This document shows positions 1 through 8,386 of a DNA stretch of 38,561 nucleotides, piece by piece (the first letter of the stretch is position 1; every line of letters begins with the position of its first letter). Source of the DNA: an uncultured Verrucomicrobiota bacterium (lineage in GTDB: Bacteria > Verrucomicrobiota > Verrucomicrobiia > Verrucomicrobiales > Verrucomicrobiaceae); contig CAILZI010000247.1 of the NCBI GenBank assembly GCA_903838675.1, positions 1-38,561 on the forward strand, written 5' to 3'. Both the position numbers and the translations under genes were made by a program. The notes beneath the pieces were generated by a model. It was not told the origin of the DNA and made no database searches. It saw only the letters and a list, made by a program, of their open reading frames with translations.

Positions 1-2
1 AG

Positions 3-1103
3 GACGGCAGCACGCCGCCCTACACGGTGTGGCTGCCCAAGCTCATTGGCGGCACGGGCAGCGGTGGCTTTGCGGGGCGGGTGGCAGAAGTGTTGTTCTA
101 CAATCGCGCGCTGGGAGACTATGAGCGTCAGCAGGTGGAGACGTATTTGCAGGACCGCTATCAATGCCTGCCGAACTACAGCAGCGAGATGAGCAGCGAA
201 GTCAGCAGTGAGGAGAGCAGCAGCGAGGAAAGCGACAGCAGCGAGTCCTCACAATCCAGCAAATCTTCCCACCAGAGCCAGCAAAGTCAGGGGAGCAAAA
301 CAAGCGCTAGCAGTAGTTCACCCAGCTTGGATGTGGATTTCGAGGTTTTAACAAACTTCGAAGAGATTTTCACAATTAGAGATCCTGAAAAGCCGAGGTA
401 TAGAGATTTGTCCTTTGGAATTCCGCAAGTTAAGTTCACCTCCTCGCCAGACGGACCTATAATGAGCGCAATTTGCAAAGTTCGAATTTCAGTCCCTGGC
501 ACAAATGAAGAAGATCCAAGTTCCGTTGCTGCGGCTAACCAAGAGTGTCAAAAGTGGCAGCTCAAGATTGAACAAGATATTCTAACTTGTGCGCCGGGAG
601 AAGTCCGCTACTCAACAGGATTTTTTGATCTAGCTCCAGATGTTAACACTTTGCCAGGAAAAGATCAGGCACTGAATGGTGATACAACCAAGCGCTTTTC
701 TGTGCATAATGGCGATAAAACGGTGACAGGTCACGATAATCCAGGGTCCCCCGACACACCGCTTTTTTACAATGAAGATGCGCAAGGTTTTCCGCATATT
801 GATCCCGCTGATCCAATAACGGGTCCGTTGGGTCACGCAAATCGCTGTGAAACTTTTATCACTCGTGTTTACGCAGTCCGTGATGAGACAAACGAAAAGC
901 ATTTCCTAAAATGGATTAAATGGACTGCTTGCTGGGACGTTAACTTCCAGATTGCCTACAACCCACAAAGCGGCGTCACTACCGCAACGGATACAATTGT
1001 AAGCTGGACAGTTCAAATGATAAGCCAAGGAGAAGGAGAAGGGCCTGAAGGAAGTGCTGACAGCGACTTTGAATTCGACTTCAAATGGGTTCCAAATCCA
1101 TGA
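3..1103 (+). CDS. Serine-rich surface protein with LamG-like domain (5' partial)
   Basis: The reading frame is open to the window edge, so the N-terminus is missing; a GTG at 27 is only the first possible start inside the window. The first ~45 residues (GRVAEVLFYNRALGDYER, then VETYLQDRY) match the closing strands of the LamG/concanavalin-like lectin domains common in verrucomicrobial secreted proteins. Residues ~51-100 (counted from the GTG) form a low-complexity Ser/Glu/Gln linker built on SSE and SSQ units. The remaining ~258 residues are an unrecognised domain rich in Asp, Thr and aromatic residues, with five or so cysteines. The bases encoding this last domain are more AT-rich than the rest of the window. 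The likely role, by inference, is an extracellular or cell-surface protein whose serine linker could be a glycosylation target. The linker resembles serine-rich adhesins in composition only. Confidence 0.72.
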   Translation, partial: DGSTPPYTVWLPKLIGGTGSGGFAGRVAEVLFYNRALGDYERQQVETYLQDRYQCLPNYSSEMSSEVSSEESSSEESDSSESSQSSKSSHQSQQSQGSKTSASSSSPSLDVDFEVLTNFEEIFTIRDPEKPRYRDLSFGIPQVKFTSSPDGPIMSAICKVRISVPGTNEEDPSSVAAANQECQKWQLKIEQDILTCAPGEVRYSTGFFDLAPDVNTLPGKDQALNGDTTKRFSVHNGDKTVTGHDNPGSPDTPLFYNEDAQGFPHIDPADPITGPLGHANRCETFITRVYAVRDETNEKHFLKWIKWTACWDVNFQIAYNPQSGVTTATDTIVSWTVQMISQGEGEGPEGSADSDFEFDFKWVPNP

Positions 1104-1558
1104 GTGCTAAATATTCACTTCTTGCGTGCATCCTGTTTGGATGCTTCTATGTGTCGGCATTTCCTCAAGATACTAAAAGAGAAACGTTTTGGGTTGGGGT
1201 CACTCTCGAAGACATCAAAGAACGGTCGATCAAATCGCCTTGGACGAAGAATGGATCTGGAGAGCTATACCACTATCTTCTTAAAGATGGGTTCATGATG
1301 GCGTGCTTCCGTCCCACGCCAGTGTTCGGAGTCTTGTTGCGAGGAGGCAAATGTTATATTTTCGATGTTGGTAACTTGCCGGATAAGATCGGAAAGATAC
1401 CGTTGAAGCACGGAGATAAAATTTTTCGTTACCGTAATCGTGCCGAAGTAGAAGCATTAAAGCTTCCGATTTTGGAGGGCACTGACGCAGCGACTACGCT
1501 CCTTGCCCTTGAAGCCATCTATATAAAAGATGCAGCAACAAATAAACCAAATAAATGA
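1100..1558 (+). CDS. Small secreted protein of unknown function
   Basis: The start is placed at the ATG that overlaps the upstream stop (ATGA), which suggests translational coupling with the serine-rich gene; an in-frame ATG at 1085 is the alternative. The product is 152 residues. Residues ~3-21 form a hydrophobic signal peptide ending near VSA. The mature part has no family I recognise; it has a basic middle and two cysteines (in MACFRP and GGKCYIF). The coupling implies it works with, or helps export or fold, the preceding surface protein. Base composition is AT-richer than most of the window, as in the C-terminal domain upstream, so the two may have been acquired together. Confidence 0.6.
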   Translation: MSAKYSLLACILFGCFYVSAFPQDTKRETFWVGVTLEDIKERSIKSPWTKNGSGELYHYLLKDGFMMACFRPTPVFGVLLRGGKCYIFDVGNLPDKIGKIPLKHGDKIFRYRNRAEVEALKLPILEGTDAATTLLALEAIYIKDAATNKPNK

Positions 1559-1610
1559 CAGCGCCCGCATAAAAAGTTGTTTAATTTTCACCTTCAATCC
1601 ATTGCCTCCG

Positions 1611-1811
1611 ATGCCAACTAATCCCCCCGTTACCGACGGTCTGAGCGTGTGGCTGTGCTCTGACACCAATGTGGACACCCGGCCTGACGGCACGGTGGTA
1701 TCATGGGCGGCGGCGGATGGATCAGCGCTGCGTGCGGCGGCAATTGGTTCGACGCGAACGCAGTGGTTATCTGGGCAGATCAACTGCTATGTGAATATAG
1801 TAAAACGATGA
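1611..1811 (+). pseudogene. Truncated N-terminal fragment of a LamG-like protein
   Basis: From the ATG at 1611 the translation runs PVTDGLSVWLCSDTNVDT and then DGTVVSWAAADGS. This is the usual opening of verrucomicrobial LamG-like secreted proteins (a 'V.DGL.LWL.AD.GV' followed by 'V..W.D.SG' pattern). The frame then loses any resemblance and stops after about 66 residues, where the family normally continues for 150 or more. It has no signal peptide. The gene at the window start holds the opposite, C-terminal end of the same kind of domain. I read this as a remnant of a duplicated or recombined LamG gene and not as a functional small protein. The frame is open upstream to 1530, but the part before 1611 shows nothing. 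Confidence 0.5.
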
Positions 1812-1849
1812 ATGGGGACGGCTGACAACCAAATAATTAATATTCATTC

Positions 1850-2458
1850 ATGCGTGGAAGTGAAGCTCTTGAACGCCTACTTTTGTATTCCGACATCCAG
1901 ACAGTAATCGATGTCGGAAGCGGCTCTGGCATGCAGGCGAGTCTCATTCGTGAGTCTGGACGCCGTGTAACAACAGTTTCCCTCATGCCACCTGCTGACC
2001 ATGTCGCTTCATTCGAAAGTCTCGACTTAGGAAAAAGCTATGATGCCATTTGGATGTGCCATGTGCTGGAGCACACTTTGAATCCGCATTCATTTCTACA
2101 GAAAGCGTTTAGAGTCTTGCGAGATCAAGGTGTGCTTGCCGTGACCGTGCCGCCAATGAAGCAGGCTATTGTTGGCGGGCACATCAATCTTTTCAATGCG
2201 GGCATCTTGCTTTACAGGCTCATTATGGCGGGGTTCGATTGCCGCGATGCTCGGGTGGGAATTTATAGCTATAACATTTCAGTGATCGTGCGGAAGCGAG
2301 CTATTCTACAGGTTCCAAATCTTTGTATGGATTGCGGCGACATCGAAAAAATTGCACAGTTCTTTCCATGCCAAGTTTGTCAAGGATTTGACGGACGTTT
2401 GCCAAACATAAGATGGGCTATAGATCATTGCTCGCAGGAAGGAGGCGAGAGGTTGTGA
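1850..2458 (+). CDS. Class I SAM-dependent methyltransferase
   Basis: The 202-residue product has the class I methyltransferase signature: motif I VIDVGSGSG at residues ~19-27, a post-I acidic region, and DAIWMCHVLEH at ~65-75, which is the usual 'D.i.....leH' of the Methyltransf_11/23 group. VLRDQGVLAVTVP follows at ~88-100. The C-terminal part carries four cysteines in a C-x2-C ... C-x2-C arrangement (CMDCGD and CQVC) that could bind a metal. The substrate is probably a sugar or glycan intermediate, judging by the three glycosyltransferase-like genes that follow. The next gene starts inside its stop codon, so it is the first gene of a coupled chain. No clear ribosome-binding site precedes this ATG. 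Confidence 0.8.
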   Translation: MRGSEALERLLLYSDIQTVIDVGSGSGMQASLIRESGRRVTTVSLMPPADHVASFESLDLGKSYDAIWMCHVLEHTLNPHSFLQKAFRVLRDQGVLAVTVPPMKQAIVGGHINLFNAGILLYRLIMAGFDCRDARVGIYSYNISVIVRKRAILQVPNLCMDCGDIEKIAQFFPCQVCQGFDGRLPNIRWAIDHCSQEGGERL

Positions 2459-3474
2459 CTGTTTTCGATAGCTACGCTTGGACAAGCCCGCATAAGGGCG
2501 GATGGGTTGTACATTGTTACTCGCAGCACTTTACGAACTTGTACGATAAAAAGATTATCACCGAAGATGATCTCCGCAAGAGGCTGGCTTTGGTTAAGGC
2601 GCACCCAGAAATCATGCTAATGTGCAATTTTGTAATGGATCGTTCGGCTATCACTGGAATCTGCCGCGAGGAAGGAATCAACGTTGTATGGTGCGAAGAC
2701 GGCTTTTTTCCTCACTACGAAACGATGCATGTCGATCCCTTGGGCTTTTGCTGGGAATCCTCATTGCCCAGGTTGGTTTTTATTCGTTGTGGCGATGATC
2801 AGCGCCGGAAGGCGCAGCAAGCGCGCACACATTGGCTCGGGAGGCCGCTGACAGAACTACCCCAGGAGATCAGAAAGCCCTTTGTTCTGTGGCCTTTGCA
2901 ATTGATAGGCGACAAAGTAAATGAGTTTGATTTGGCCGTACAGGACTGGAGGGAGTTGCTGACGCACTTCCGAACCTGTTTGCCCCCTGAGGTGCAATTG
3001 GTGGTGAAAGAACATCCGCGTGCTGAGGAGACCGAACTGACAGGGATGGATCAGTTCGTCGCAACGCTGCCCAATAGCTTTCTCACTCCGCGTGACACGG
3101 ATCTGCATACACTGCTACATGCATGCAATGCGGTGGCAGGAGCGAACTCTTCGGTGCTGTATGAAGCCCGGCTGATGCATCACAAACCAGTGTATGCGTA
3201 TGCCCGGAGCTGGTTCACCCATCATGAAGAACTGTTTCTGCCGGTGCAAAGGAAGATGGTGCGCCCCCTGCCACGGCTGGATTGGCTGGAAAGACCTGAG
3301 AACATGCGTTCTGCATGGCTTGATGAATACACTGACTGGTTCCTGGCCCAATTGCTGGCAAGGCAGATCAGCCGTGAGGAGGCCATAACCGATCCAAAAC
3401 GTCTGAAACAGCATGTGCTCAAATTCAGCCGAAAGAGCTTTCTGGAACATGGCCCGGCGATTTTTGAATCATGA
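2455..3474 (+). CDS. Capsule-synthesis-type glycosyltransferase (Capsule_synth-like)
   Basis: I place the start at the GTG overlapping the upstream TGA (GTGA) because a strong Shine-Dalgarno AGGAGG lies about 9 bases before it; an upstream ATG at 2413 would give 14 extra residues. The product is 339 residues. The second half has the features of KpsS/KpsC-like and CDP-glycerol-transferase-like folds: VVKEHPR at ~residue 181, then a conserved ANSSVLYEARL about 50 residues later, the usual nucleotide-sugar binding region. VVWCEDGFFP near residue 80 is also typical. It probably adds or polymerises sugars of a capsule or surface glycan in the cytoplasm. It overlaps the next gene by 4 bases. Confidence 0.65.
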   Translation: MTVFDSYAWTSPHKGGWVVHCYSQHFTNLYDKKIITEDDLRKRLALVKAHPEIMLMCNFVMDRSAITGICREEGINVVWCEDGFFPHYETMHVDPLGFCWESSLPRLVFIRCGDDQRRKAQQARTHWLGRPLTELPQEIRKPFVLWPLQLIGDKVNEFDLAVQDWRELLTHFRTCLPPEVQLVVKEHPRAEETELTGMDQFVATLPNSFLTPRDTDLHTLLHACNAVAGANSSVLYEARLMHHKPVYAYARSWFTHHEELFLPVQRKMVRPLPRLDWLERPENMRSAWLDEYTDWFLAQLLARQISREEAITDPKRLKQHVLKFSRKSFLEHGPAIFES

Positions 3475-4616
3475 AGACAATCAAGTTACGACTCATCAAC
3501 CATCTATCTCCCGGTGACATTGTCATGCTCACGGCGGCGGTGCGCGATCTGCACCGCTCTAATCCAGGTGTTTTCGCCACGGAAGTTGACACGATTGGCA
3601 AGTCCATCTGGGAGCATAACCCGCATGTCACCAAGTTTGCCAAGAATGAGCCAGGGGTACAAAAGATTCGCTGTGAGTATCCGCTGATTCATCGCAGCAA
3701 CCGGACGCCATGGCATTTCATTCACGGATTCATGCAGGATTTGGGCGACAAATTGGGAGTGAAGATCGAGCCGACGGAGTTCAAAGGGGACATTCACTTT
3801 TCAGATTCAGAGCGGCTGTGGATGAGCCAGGTGCAGGAAATCACGAAGGTGCCGGTGCCATTCTGGATCATTGGGGCGGGCGGCAAGTTTGACTTTACCG
3901 CCAAGTGGTGGCCGGTGGAGCGCTATCAGCAGGTGGTTGATCATTTTGCGGGGCGCATTCTGTTTGTGCAGGTGGGGGAGGCGCATCATCACCACCCACC
4001 GCTGCACGGGGTGCTGGATCTGCGTGGCAAAACCGATCTGCGGCAGATGATCCGGCTGATGCACCATGCGCAAGGTGTGCTGTGTCCGGTAACGCTGCAC
4101 ATGCACTTGGCGGCGGCGGTGCCAGTGCGGAAAGGCATGCCCAAGAACCGTCCCTGCGTGGTGGTGGCAGGTGGGCGAGAGCCTGCCCAATGGGAGGCCT
4201 ATCCACATCATCAGTATTTGCACCGCAACGGTGCATTGCATTGCTGTGACCAAGGCGGCTGCTGGAAATCACGAGTAGTGCCGCTGGGGGACAAAGATTC
4301 CAAGGATGAACTGAGCAAGCTCTGTACCCATGTGGTGCATCTGCGTGATCCTGCGCGGAGCTTTCGCCGCAAGACGGATGAACCACTGCCACCACATGCC
4401 TGGGTGGACGCACCGGGCAGGGTGGCAACGGATTATCTGCCCCAATGCTTGGACCTGGTGGCAGTGGACGATGTGATCCGGGCGATTGATCTGTACTTTG
4501 CTGGAGGCGTGGTGAAGTACTTGACCGCGAAAGAGGCGGAGATCGTCCAGTCCACGCTGCGATCTCAGGAAGCACAACCAATTACGGTTGAGATGGAAAT
4601 GAGAAAGACCGCATGA
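3471..4616 (+). CDS. Glycosyltransferase family 9-like (heptosyltransferase fold)
   Basis: This is a 381-residue protein starting at an ATGA overlap with the previous stop. The N-terminus LINHLSPGDIVMLTAAVRDL corresponds to the 'lGDilm.tp....L' opening of ADP-heptose/GT9 transferases. The acceptor half is followed by a C-terminal nucleotide-sugar half beginning near PFWIIGAGGK (residue ~125) with KWWPVERYQQVV, which is the GT9 'K.Wp...f..l' pattern. A second stretch, LMHHAQGVLCPVTLHMHLAAAV, matches the GT9 'a....vs.dsg..HlAaA' site, although the Asp-Ser-Gly is replaced here. The C-terminal third is a cysteine-containing insertion (CCDQGGCWK) not typical of heptosyltransferases. It ends in a 4-base overlap with the next gene. 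The sugar and acceptor cannot be told from the sequence. Confidence 0.68.
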   Translation: MKTIKLRLINHLSPGDIVMLTAAVRDLHRSNPGVFATEVDTIGKSIWEHNPHVTKFAKNEPGVQKIRCEYPLIHRSNRTPWHFIHGFMQDLGDKLGVKIEPTEFKGDIHFSDSERLWMSQVQEITKVPVPFWIIGAGGKFDFTAKWWPVERYQQVVDHFAGRILFVQVGEAHHHHPPLHGVLDLRGKTDLRQMIRLMHHAQGVLCPVTLHMHLAAAVPVRKGMPKNRPCVVVAGGREPAQWEAYPHHQYLHRNGALHCCDQGGCWKSRVVPLGDKDSKDELSKLCTHVVHLRDPARSFRRKTDEPLPPHAWVDAPGRVATDYLPQCLDLVAVDDVIRAIDLYFAGGVVKYLTAKEAEIVQSTLRSQEAQPITVEMEMRKTA

Positions 4617-6121
4617 AGACAACAATTTCCTTTCCACATGGGCTGGGGGACTGCGTTTACTTCGCGCATCAACTGCCGTTGTATCAGCGGCGTGGTCATG
4701 ACATTCAAATCGTGTGCAACAAAGACAAACGCTGCCTCTTTCCGCCCGAGTGTGTGCTGAAAGAAAAATGGGAAGCACCCAAGGTGGCCTGGAATCACGC
4801 GAAACATTTGGAATCCATCAATGACGAAAATCATTGGATGGCGAACAAGGCGATGTTCAACATCTCCGCCTAGCCGATGCCAGACATCGGACCTCCCAGC
4901 ACCACCTTGTGGGCGGAGTTTGCAGCGGAGAAAGTGGACATCAGCAATCACATCCCAGAGCAGGCATCCGTCTTGGTGCAGCGCTACTTTGAGCAGTTGG
5001 AGCGTCCCATCACCCTGCTGCACACGAAAGGGAACAGCTTTCAGAATGGCAAGAGCGTACCCGATGAATTGGCGGTGGAGATGTACCGGGCCATTTTGGA
5101 TGAGATCGGCGGCACGCTGATCCTGCTGGACTGGGACAACCGCGTGCCCCGCATCGCGCATGGGCGGATCAAGCACATGACCGATGACTGGAAACGCCTG
5201 AGTGTGGAGGAGTTGATGGCGGCGCTGCTGCAAGCAGACCTTGTGGTAGGAATCGACAGCGGGCCTTTGCATCTCTGCCGCTTCACCGACACGCCTGCCG
5301 TTGGCCTGTGGTTCCATGGTCATCATCCTTCGATCTACTCGCTGCCGCGTGAGCGGCAGGTGAACATCACACTCAAGAAGAACGCCCCCGAGGCCAACAA
5401 GAATACCCGCTGGTTTTATAACATTGTGGAAGAGCACGGCGAGCAGGTGCGTGCTGCGATTGTGGGACGGACTTGCCGTCAGTTACTAGAGCCCCCGCGC
5501 TATCTGAGTCACAGCCAATGTGGCAAAGATGTGGTGTTGCGACATTGGATTGGTGACTGGACGAGGTCGAATGTTTCAAGCCATCGCACGTTCGTAGATC
5601 GTGATCACTCCTTCGACTTGATGCTCCGACGTCTATCAGGGTTTAAGTTACCAAGAATTGTGGAAACAGGATGTATCCGTGCCGAGGAAGACTGGCGCGG
5701 TGCTGGCTTCAGCACCTACCTTTTGGGGGCTTATGCGGCAGGCTGCGACGGGAAGTTAGATTCCGTGGACAGTGGGGAAAAACATTGTGCCTTTGCCAGA
5801 AAGTGGACTCGTGTTTTTGGCAAACATGTGTCGGTTCATTGTGATGATTCCCTGCATTATCTGTGTGAGCGACGCGAGCAGACGGAACTGCTCTATCTCG
5901 ACTCTTGGGATGCCAACGTTCCCGGTTTTGCCGAACACGGTCTTAAGGAAATCCAGAAGGCAGAGCATTTGCTTCACGCGAAATCCATGGTTGTATACGA
6001 TGATACCTCAATCCTAGCGGGAAAGTGGCAAGGGAAAGGAATGCTTGGTGTACCGTGGATGATTGAGCGTGGATGGAGACCGGTTCATATCGGACATCAA
6101 ACGGTTTTGGTGCGCACTTAA
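4613..6121 (+). pseudogene. GT9-methyltransferase fusion interrupted by an in-frame TAG
   Basis: One frame runs from ATG 4613 to TAA 6121 with a single amber codon at 4871-4873. The 86 residues before it (SFPHGLGDCVYFAHQLPL) are the start of a GT9 transferase. After it come the GT9 C-terminal half, with VVGIDSGPLHL about 120 residues in, and then from ~residue 255 (counted from ATG 4877) a second domain. That domain has PRIVETGCIRAEEDW, LDSVDSGEKH, LYLDSWD and VVYDDT, which look like a Methyltransf_24-type SAM methyltransferase. No other damage is visible. A CAG-to-TAG change would explain the stop. An ATG lies 3 bases after the TAG, so the second part could be made by re-initiation as a 414-residue protein. 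Alternatives are a sequencing error or a recent nonsense mutation. It overlaps the preceding gene by 4 bases and ends the glycan block. Confidence 0.7.
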
Positions 6122-6934
6122 ACGATCGCGGTAGAGACGCGGGCTGTCCCCGCCCCTCCCACTGATCCCGGCGGGCCGCATTACTGCACCGGGCTCTTAC
6201 CTTTAGTTCTGGCGGCAAAGAGGCGTTCTTCAGTTCTTCAGGATATTGATGCAGGACTTTTCGGCAGGGGCCGCCAGCGGCCCGCATGTGGGTTCATCTT
6301 GCTCCAAGTGGCGCAGGCTGACGGAGTGAAGCTGCTCGTCGCCAGCACGGTGCAGTCGCTTTACCGCCAAAGCCTGCTTCAATCAAACGCACCCACCGAA
6401 ATCAAACGTGCGACAGAGGCTAAACCAGCACGCGGAGTATTTAAGGGGGATGAGGGGGCAAGGTCACGTCTTGACCTGCGTCCGTGGAATTCAACGCGGC
6501 TGCGGATGAGTGAGCAAGAGCCTCGCGGCAAGGTGGGAAGGCATCTGCGAAGCTCATCCAGCAGTGGCGTTGTCACAGCTGGCGGTGGAATCGCATGGCT
6601 TGTCATTTGCGAAGCGATGCCAAGCGAAGCGATTGCGGTGGAAGGCTGGCCTCACGCATTTGGGATGTCAAAGATGACGAGGTCGCCGCAAGGTTTGCAT
6701 CTGCGCCATCTGAAGTTCCTCAAATCCGGCGGGCGGAGGTGGGCCTGCGCGAAGACGCAGGCCGACCAGAGCAGGGGCAGGATCCTCTAAAACTTGAGGG
6801 CGTTGCGGGACACCTCCCGCTCGAAGGGGTAGCGGCCCACGCAGTAGCCGCGAGGGGAAGACATTCCCCACAAAACTATCCCTCCAGCACCAGTTGCCCG
6901 TTGAAAAATAACCAACGCATATTCTATTCAGAGC
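6122..6934. other. Gene-poor stretch, probably decayed repeat DNA
   Basis: About 800 bases with no frame I can support. Frames of 150-160 codons exist on the plus strand (for example 6299-6790), but their translations are low in hydrophobic cores, rich in Arg/Ser/Gly and resemble nothing known. Short internal echoes such as GCGAAGCGATGCC followed by AAGCGAAGCGATTGC near 6608-6640, and the GGCCGCCAGCGGCCC hairpin near 6268, look like remnants of dispersed repeats. No terminator with a T-run is visible directly after the glycan block. Confidence 0.4.
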
Positions 6935-7282
6935 CTAACGTTGATCTAGCTCCGCTAGACTTTCAGGATCAAACCCCAGATACGCCACCAGTACCTCTCG
7001 ATTCCTTCCAGAAGGAGGGCATTTGTGCAGTTCCCAATACTTGAGCGTACCATGTGAAATTCCCAATCGCCCGGCTAATTCCTTCATCGTCAGGTTCTCC
7101 TTCAACCGCTTCACCCGAACATGATCCGCAAGGCACGTCGGGTTCAAATGCCTCTTCGACCGCAGCCTCCATCGCCGCGTATATCGCTCCCGATTGACCA
7201 CCAAACGCCGCTGATGAAAAGCCAACAAACGCATCCGGGAGTGGCGGGCCATCCGCCCACTACGAACTATAGGCTGCCGCAT
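6935..7282 (-). CDS. Small helix-turn-helix (XRE-like) protein
   Basis: The frame gives 115 residues. The C-terminal half, from about residue 50, reads as an XRE-type HTH: HVRVKRLKENLTMKELAGRLGIS followed by HGTLKYWELHKCPPS and then VLVAYLGFDPE. The pattern 'R...L.LTQ.E.A..LGVS..T...WE.....P......I..LGYDP' is common in small verrucomicrobial and planctomycete regulators. The N-terminal half is very Arg-rich and may not be translated; an internal ATG (MARHSRMRLL) would shorten it. The expected role is DNA binding. It lies alone in repeat-rich DNA with a MITE-like element about 30 bases upstream, so it may itself be a remnant. Confidence 0.55.
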   Translation of the reverse strand: MRQPIVRSGRMARHSRMRLLAFHQRRLVVNRERYTRRWRLRSKRHLNPTCLADHVRVKRLKENLTMKELAGRLGISHGTLKYWELHKCPPSGRNREVLVAYLGFDPESLAELDQR

Positions 7283-7311
7283 GGCCTATCCATTCAATCA
7301 TCAAAGGCCCG

Positions 7312-7501
7312 GCATGAAGGGCGCTCGGTTAAGACGCTGTGTCGTGGTTTTCGTTGGCCTGTTGCATCCCAGAGCTGCGTTCATGCTCGAAGCATCTCAT
7401 TACGGAAGGCACCTCGCTCATGCAAAGTCGCTGCTAGGCCGCTCCTGGGTGGCGAGCTCAAAATCCGCGAAGCATGGCGTTAACTGAGGGGCATTCGTGC
7501 C
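7312..7501. mobile_element. MITE-like element, copy A
   Basis: A ~190-base element begins GCATGAAGGGCGCTCGGTTA and ends with GTTAACTGAGGGGCATTCGTGCC, whose reverse complement (GAATGCCCCTCAGTTAAC) resembles the left end. The same ends and several internal blocks (CATCCCAGAG..CGTTCATG, TACGGAA, GGCGAGCTCA) occur again at 29505-29824 in the same order. It has no coding capacity for a transposase. I infer a non-autonomous element moved in trans. Confidence 0.6.
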
Positions 7502-7676
7502 TGGCATCCATGGCCCCTCTATTCAGTGGCCCATCAGAGCTGTTCAATACTCATTTTGAAATTCCTCCTCTGCAGGGCCAAATCCCTGCTTCAGCCCGCC
7601 CTCCGCACAGAATGCCCCTCCTCCGAAAAACTAAGCTCTTGCCTTTAAATCGGCCTTTTGTGTAGCCTGCCACAGC

Positions 7677-8225
7677 ATGGCAACAACACCGCCGGCTCAT
7701 GCCCCCATGCCACAGGCCTTCACACGCATGAAAACACGACTGCTCACTCTATCGGTGCTGGCGCTTGGGGTGGCGGGCATCCTTGCCGCGCCGCGCACGG
7801 TGAACGGCATCTGCATGCTGCATCACCATTGGCCCTGGCTGCTGCCTGCCTCTCAGCTTGCGCGGAATCTGGAGAGCACCGACACGAATGTGGTGCGGGA
7901 GAGCTTGGGCGTGTTGCGCGACTACAAAAATCCCATCGGCGCAGATCGGGCGGTACGGCTGCTGGCCAGTCCGGATGACTACGTCTGGCTGAATGCCGTA
8001 CTGTATCTTGGAGCGGTGGGGCGTGCCGAGGCCGTGCCGTACCTCATCAAATCCTTGCGCCATACCGCCTGGCGTGCGGAGGCAGACAACCTTTCAGCCT
8101 TGCAGCGCATCACCTCTCAGAGTTTCGGCACAGACTTCCAGGCCTGGCGCGGCTGGTGGGTGGCCGCACACCCGGGTACCGCCTTCGATTTCGACAGCAA
8201 GCTGGGCCCGAATCCGCGAAGGTGA
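7677..8225 (+). CDS. Secreted HEAT-repeat-like protein
   Basis: A 182-residue protein, or 165 if translation starts at the ATG at 7728, which places the signal peptide (MKTRLLTLSVLALGVAGILA) directly at the N-terminus; I consider that start likely. The mature part has two helical hairpins of PBS-lyase/HEAT type: DTNVVRESLGVLRDYKNPIGADRAVRLLAS, then DDYVWLNAVLYLGAVGRAEA with VPYLIKSLRH. It ends in a 'ALQRITSQSFGTD..AWRGWW' motif that often closes HEAT-like proteins of Verrucomicrobia and Planctomycetes. It is probably a periplasmic scaffold or interaction protein without catalytic residues. It stands alone, and no terminator is evident after it. The 175 bases between it and the MITE contain nothing recognisable. 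Confidence 0.65.
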   Translation: MATTPPAHAPMPQAFTRMKTRLLTLSVLALGVAGILAAPRTVNGICMLHHHWPWLLPASQLARNLESTDTNVVRESLGVLRDYKNPIGADRAVRLLASPDDYVWLNAVLYLGAVGRAEAVPYLIKSLRHTAWRAEADNLSALQRITSQSFGTDFQAWRGWWVAAHPGTAFDFDSKLGPNPRR

Positions 8226-8332
8226 GAGCATGGGGATCGGGCGGAGGGGCAAGCACGCAAAGGATTGACCACCAGGACGCATCACTCGCCCCGTGCTAAC
8301 ACTACCAAAAAATACCACCGAATGCCCCAAGC

Positions 8333-8350
8333 AAAAGGCCGGGAGGCCTC
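8333..8350 (-). terminator. Possible rho-independent terminator after the lipoprotein genes
   Basis: Read on the minus strand, the stem AGGCC-TCCC-GGCCT is followed by TTTT, some 37 bases after the stop of the Thr-rich lipoprotein at 8387. The stem is short, so confidence is limited. Confidence 0.4.
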
Positions 8351-8386
8351 CAAGAGAGACAGCCCGGCCCAGGCGACGAACTGCGG

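Noticed and set aside
6299..6790. 163-codon plus-strand frame in the gene-poor region
   Set aside because: Its composition is Arg/Ser/Gly-rich and without pattern, it has no ribosome-binding site, and overlapping frames of similar length are open on both strands.
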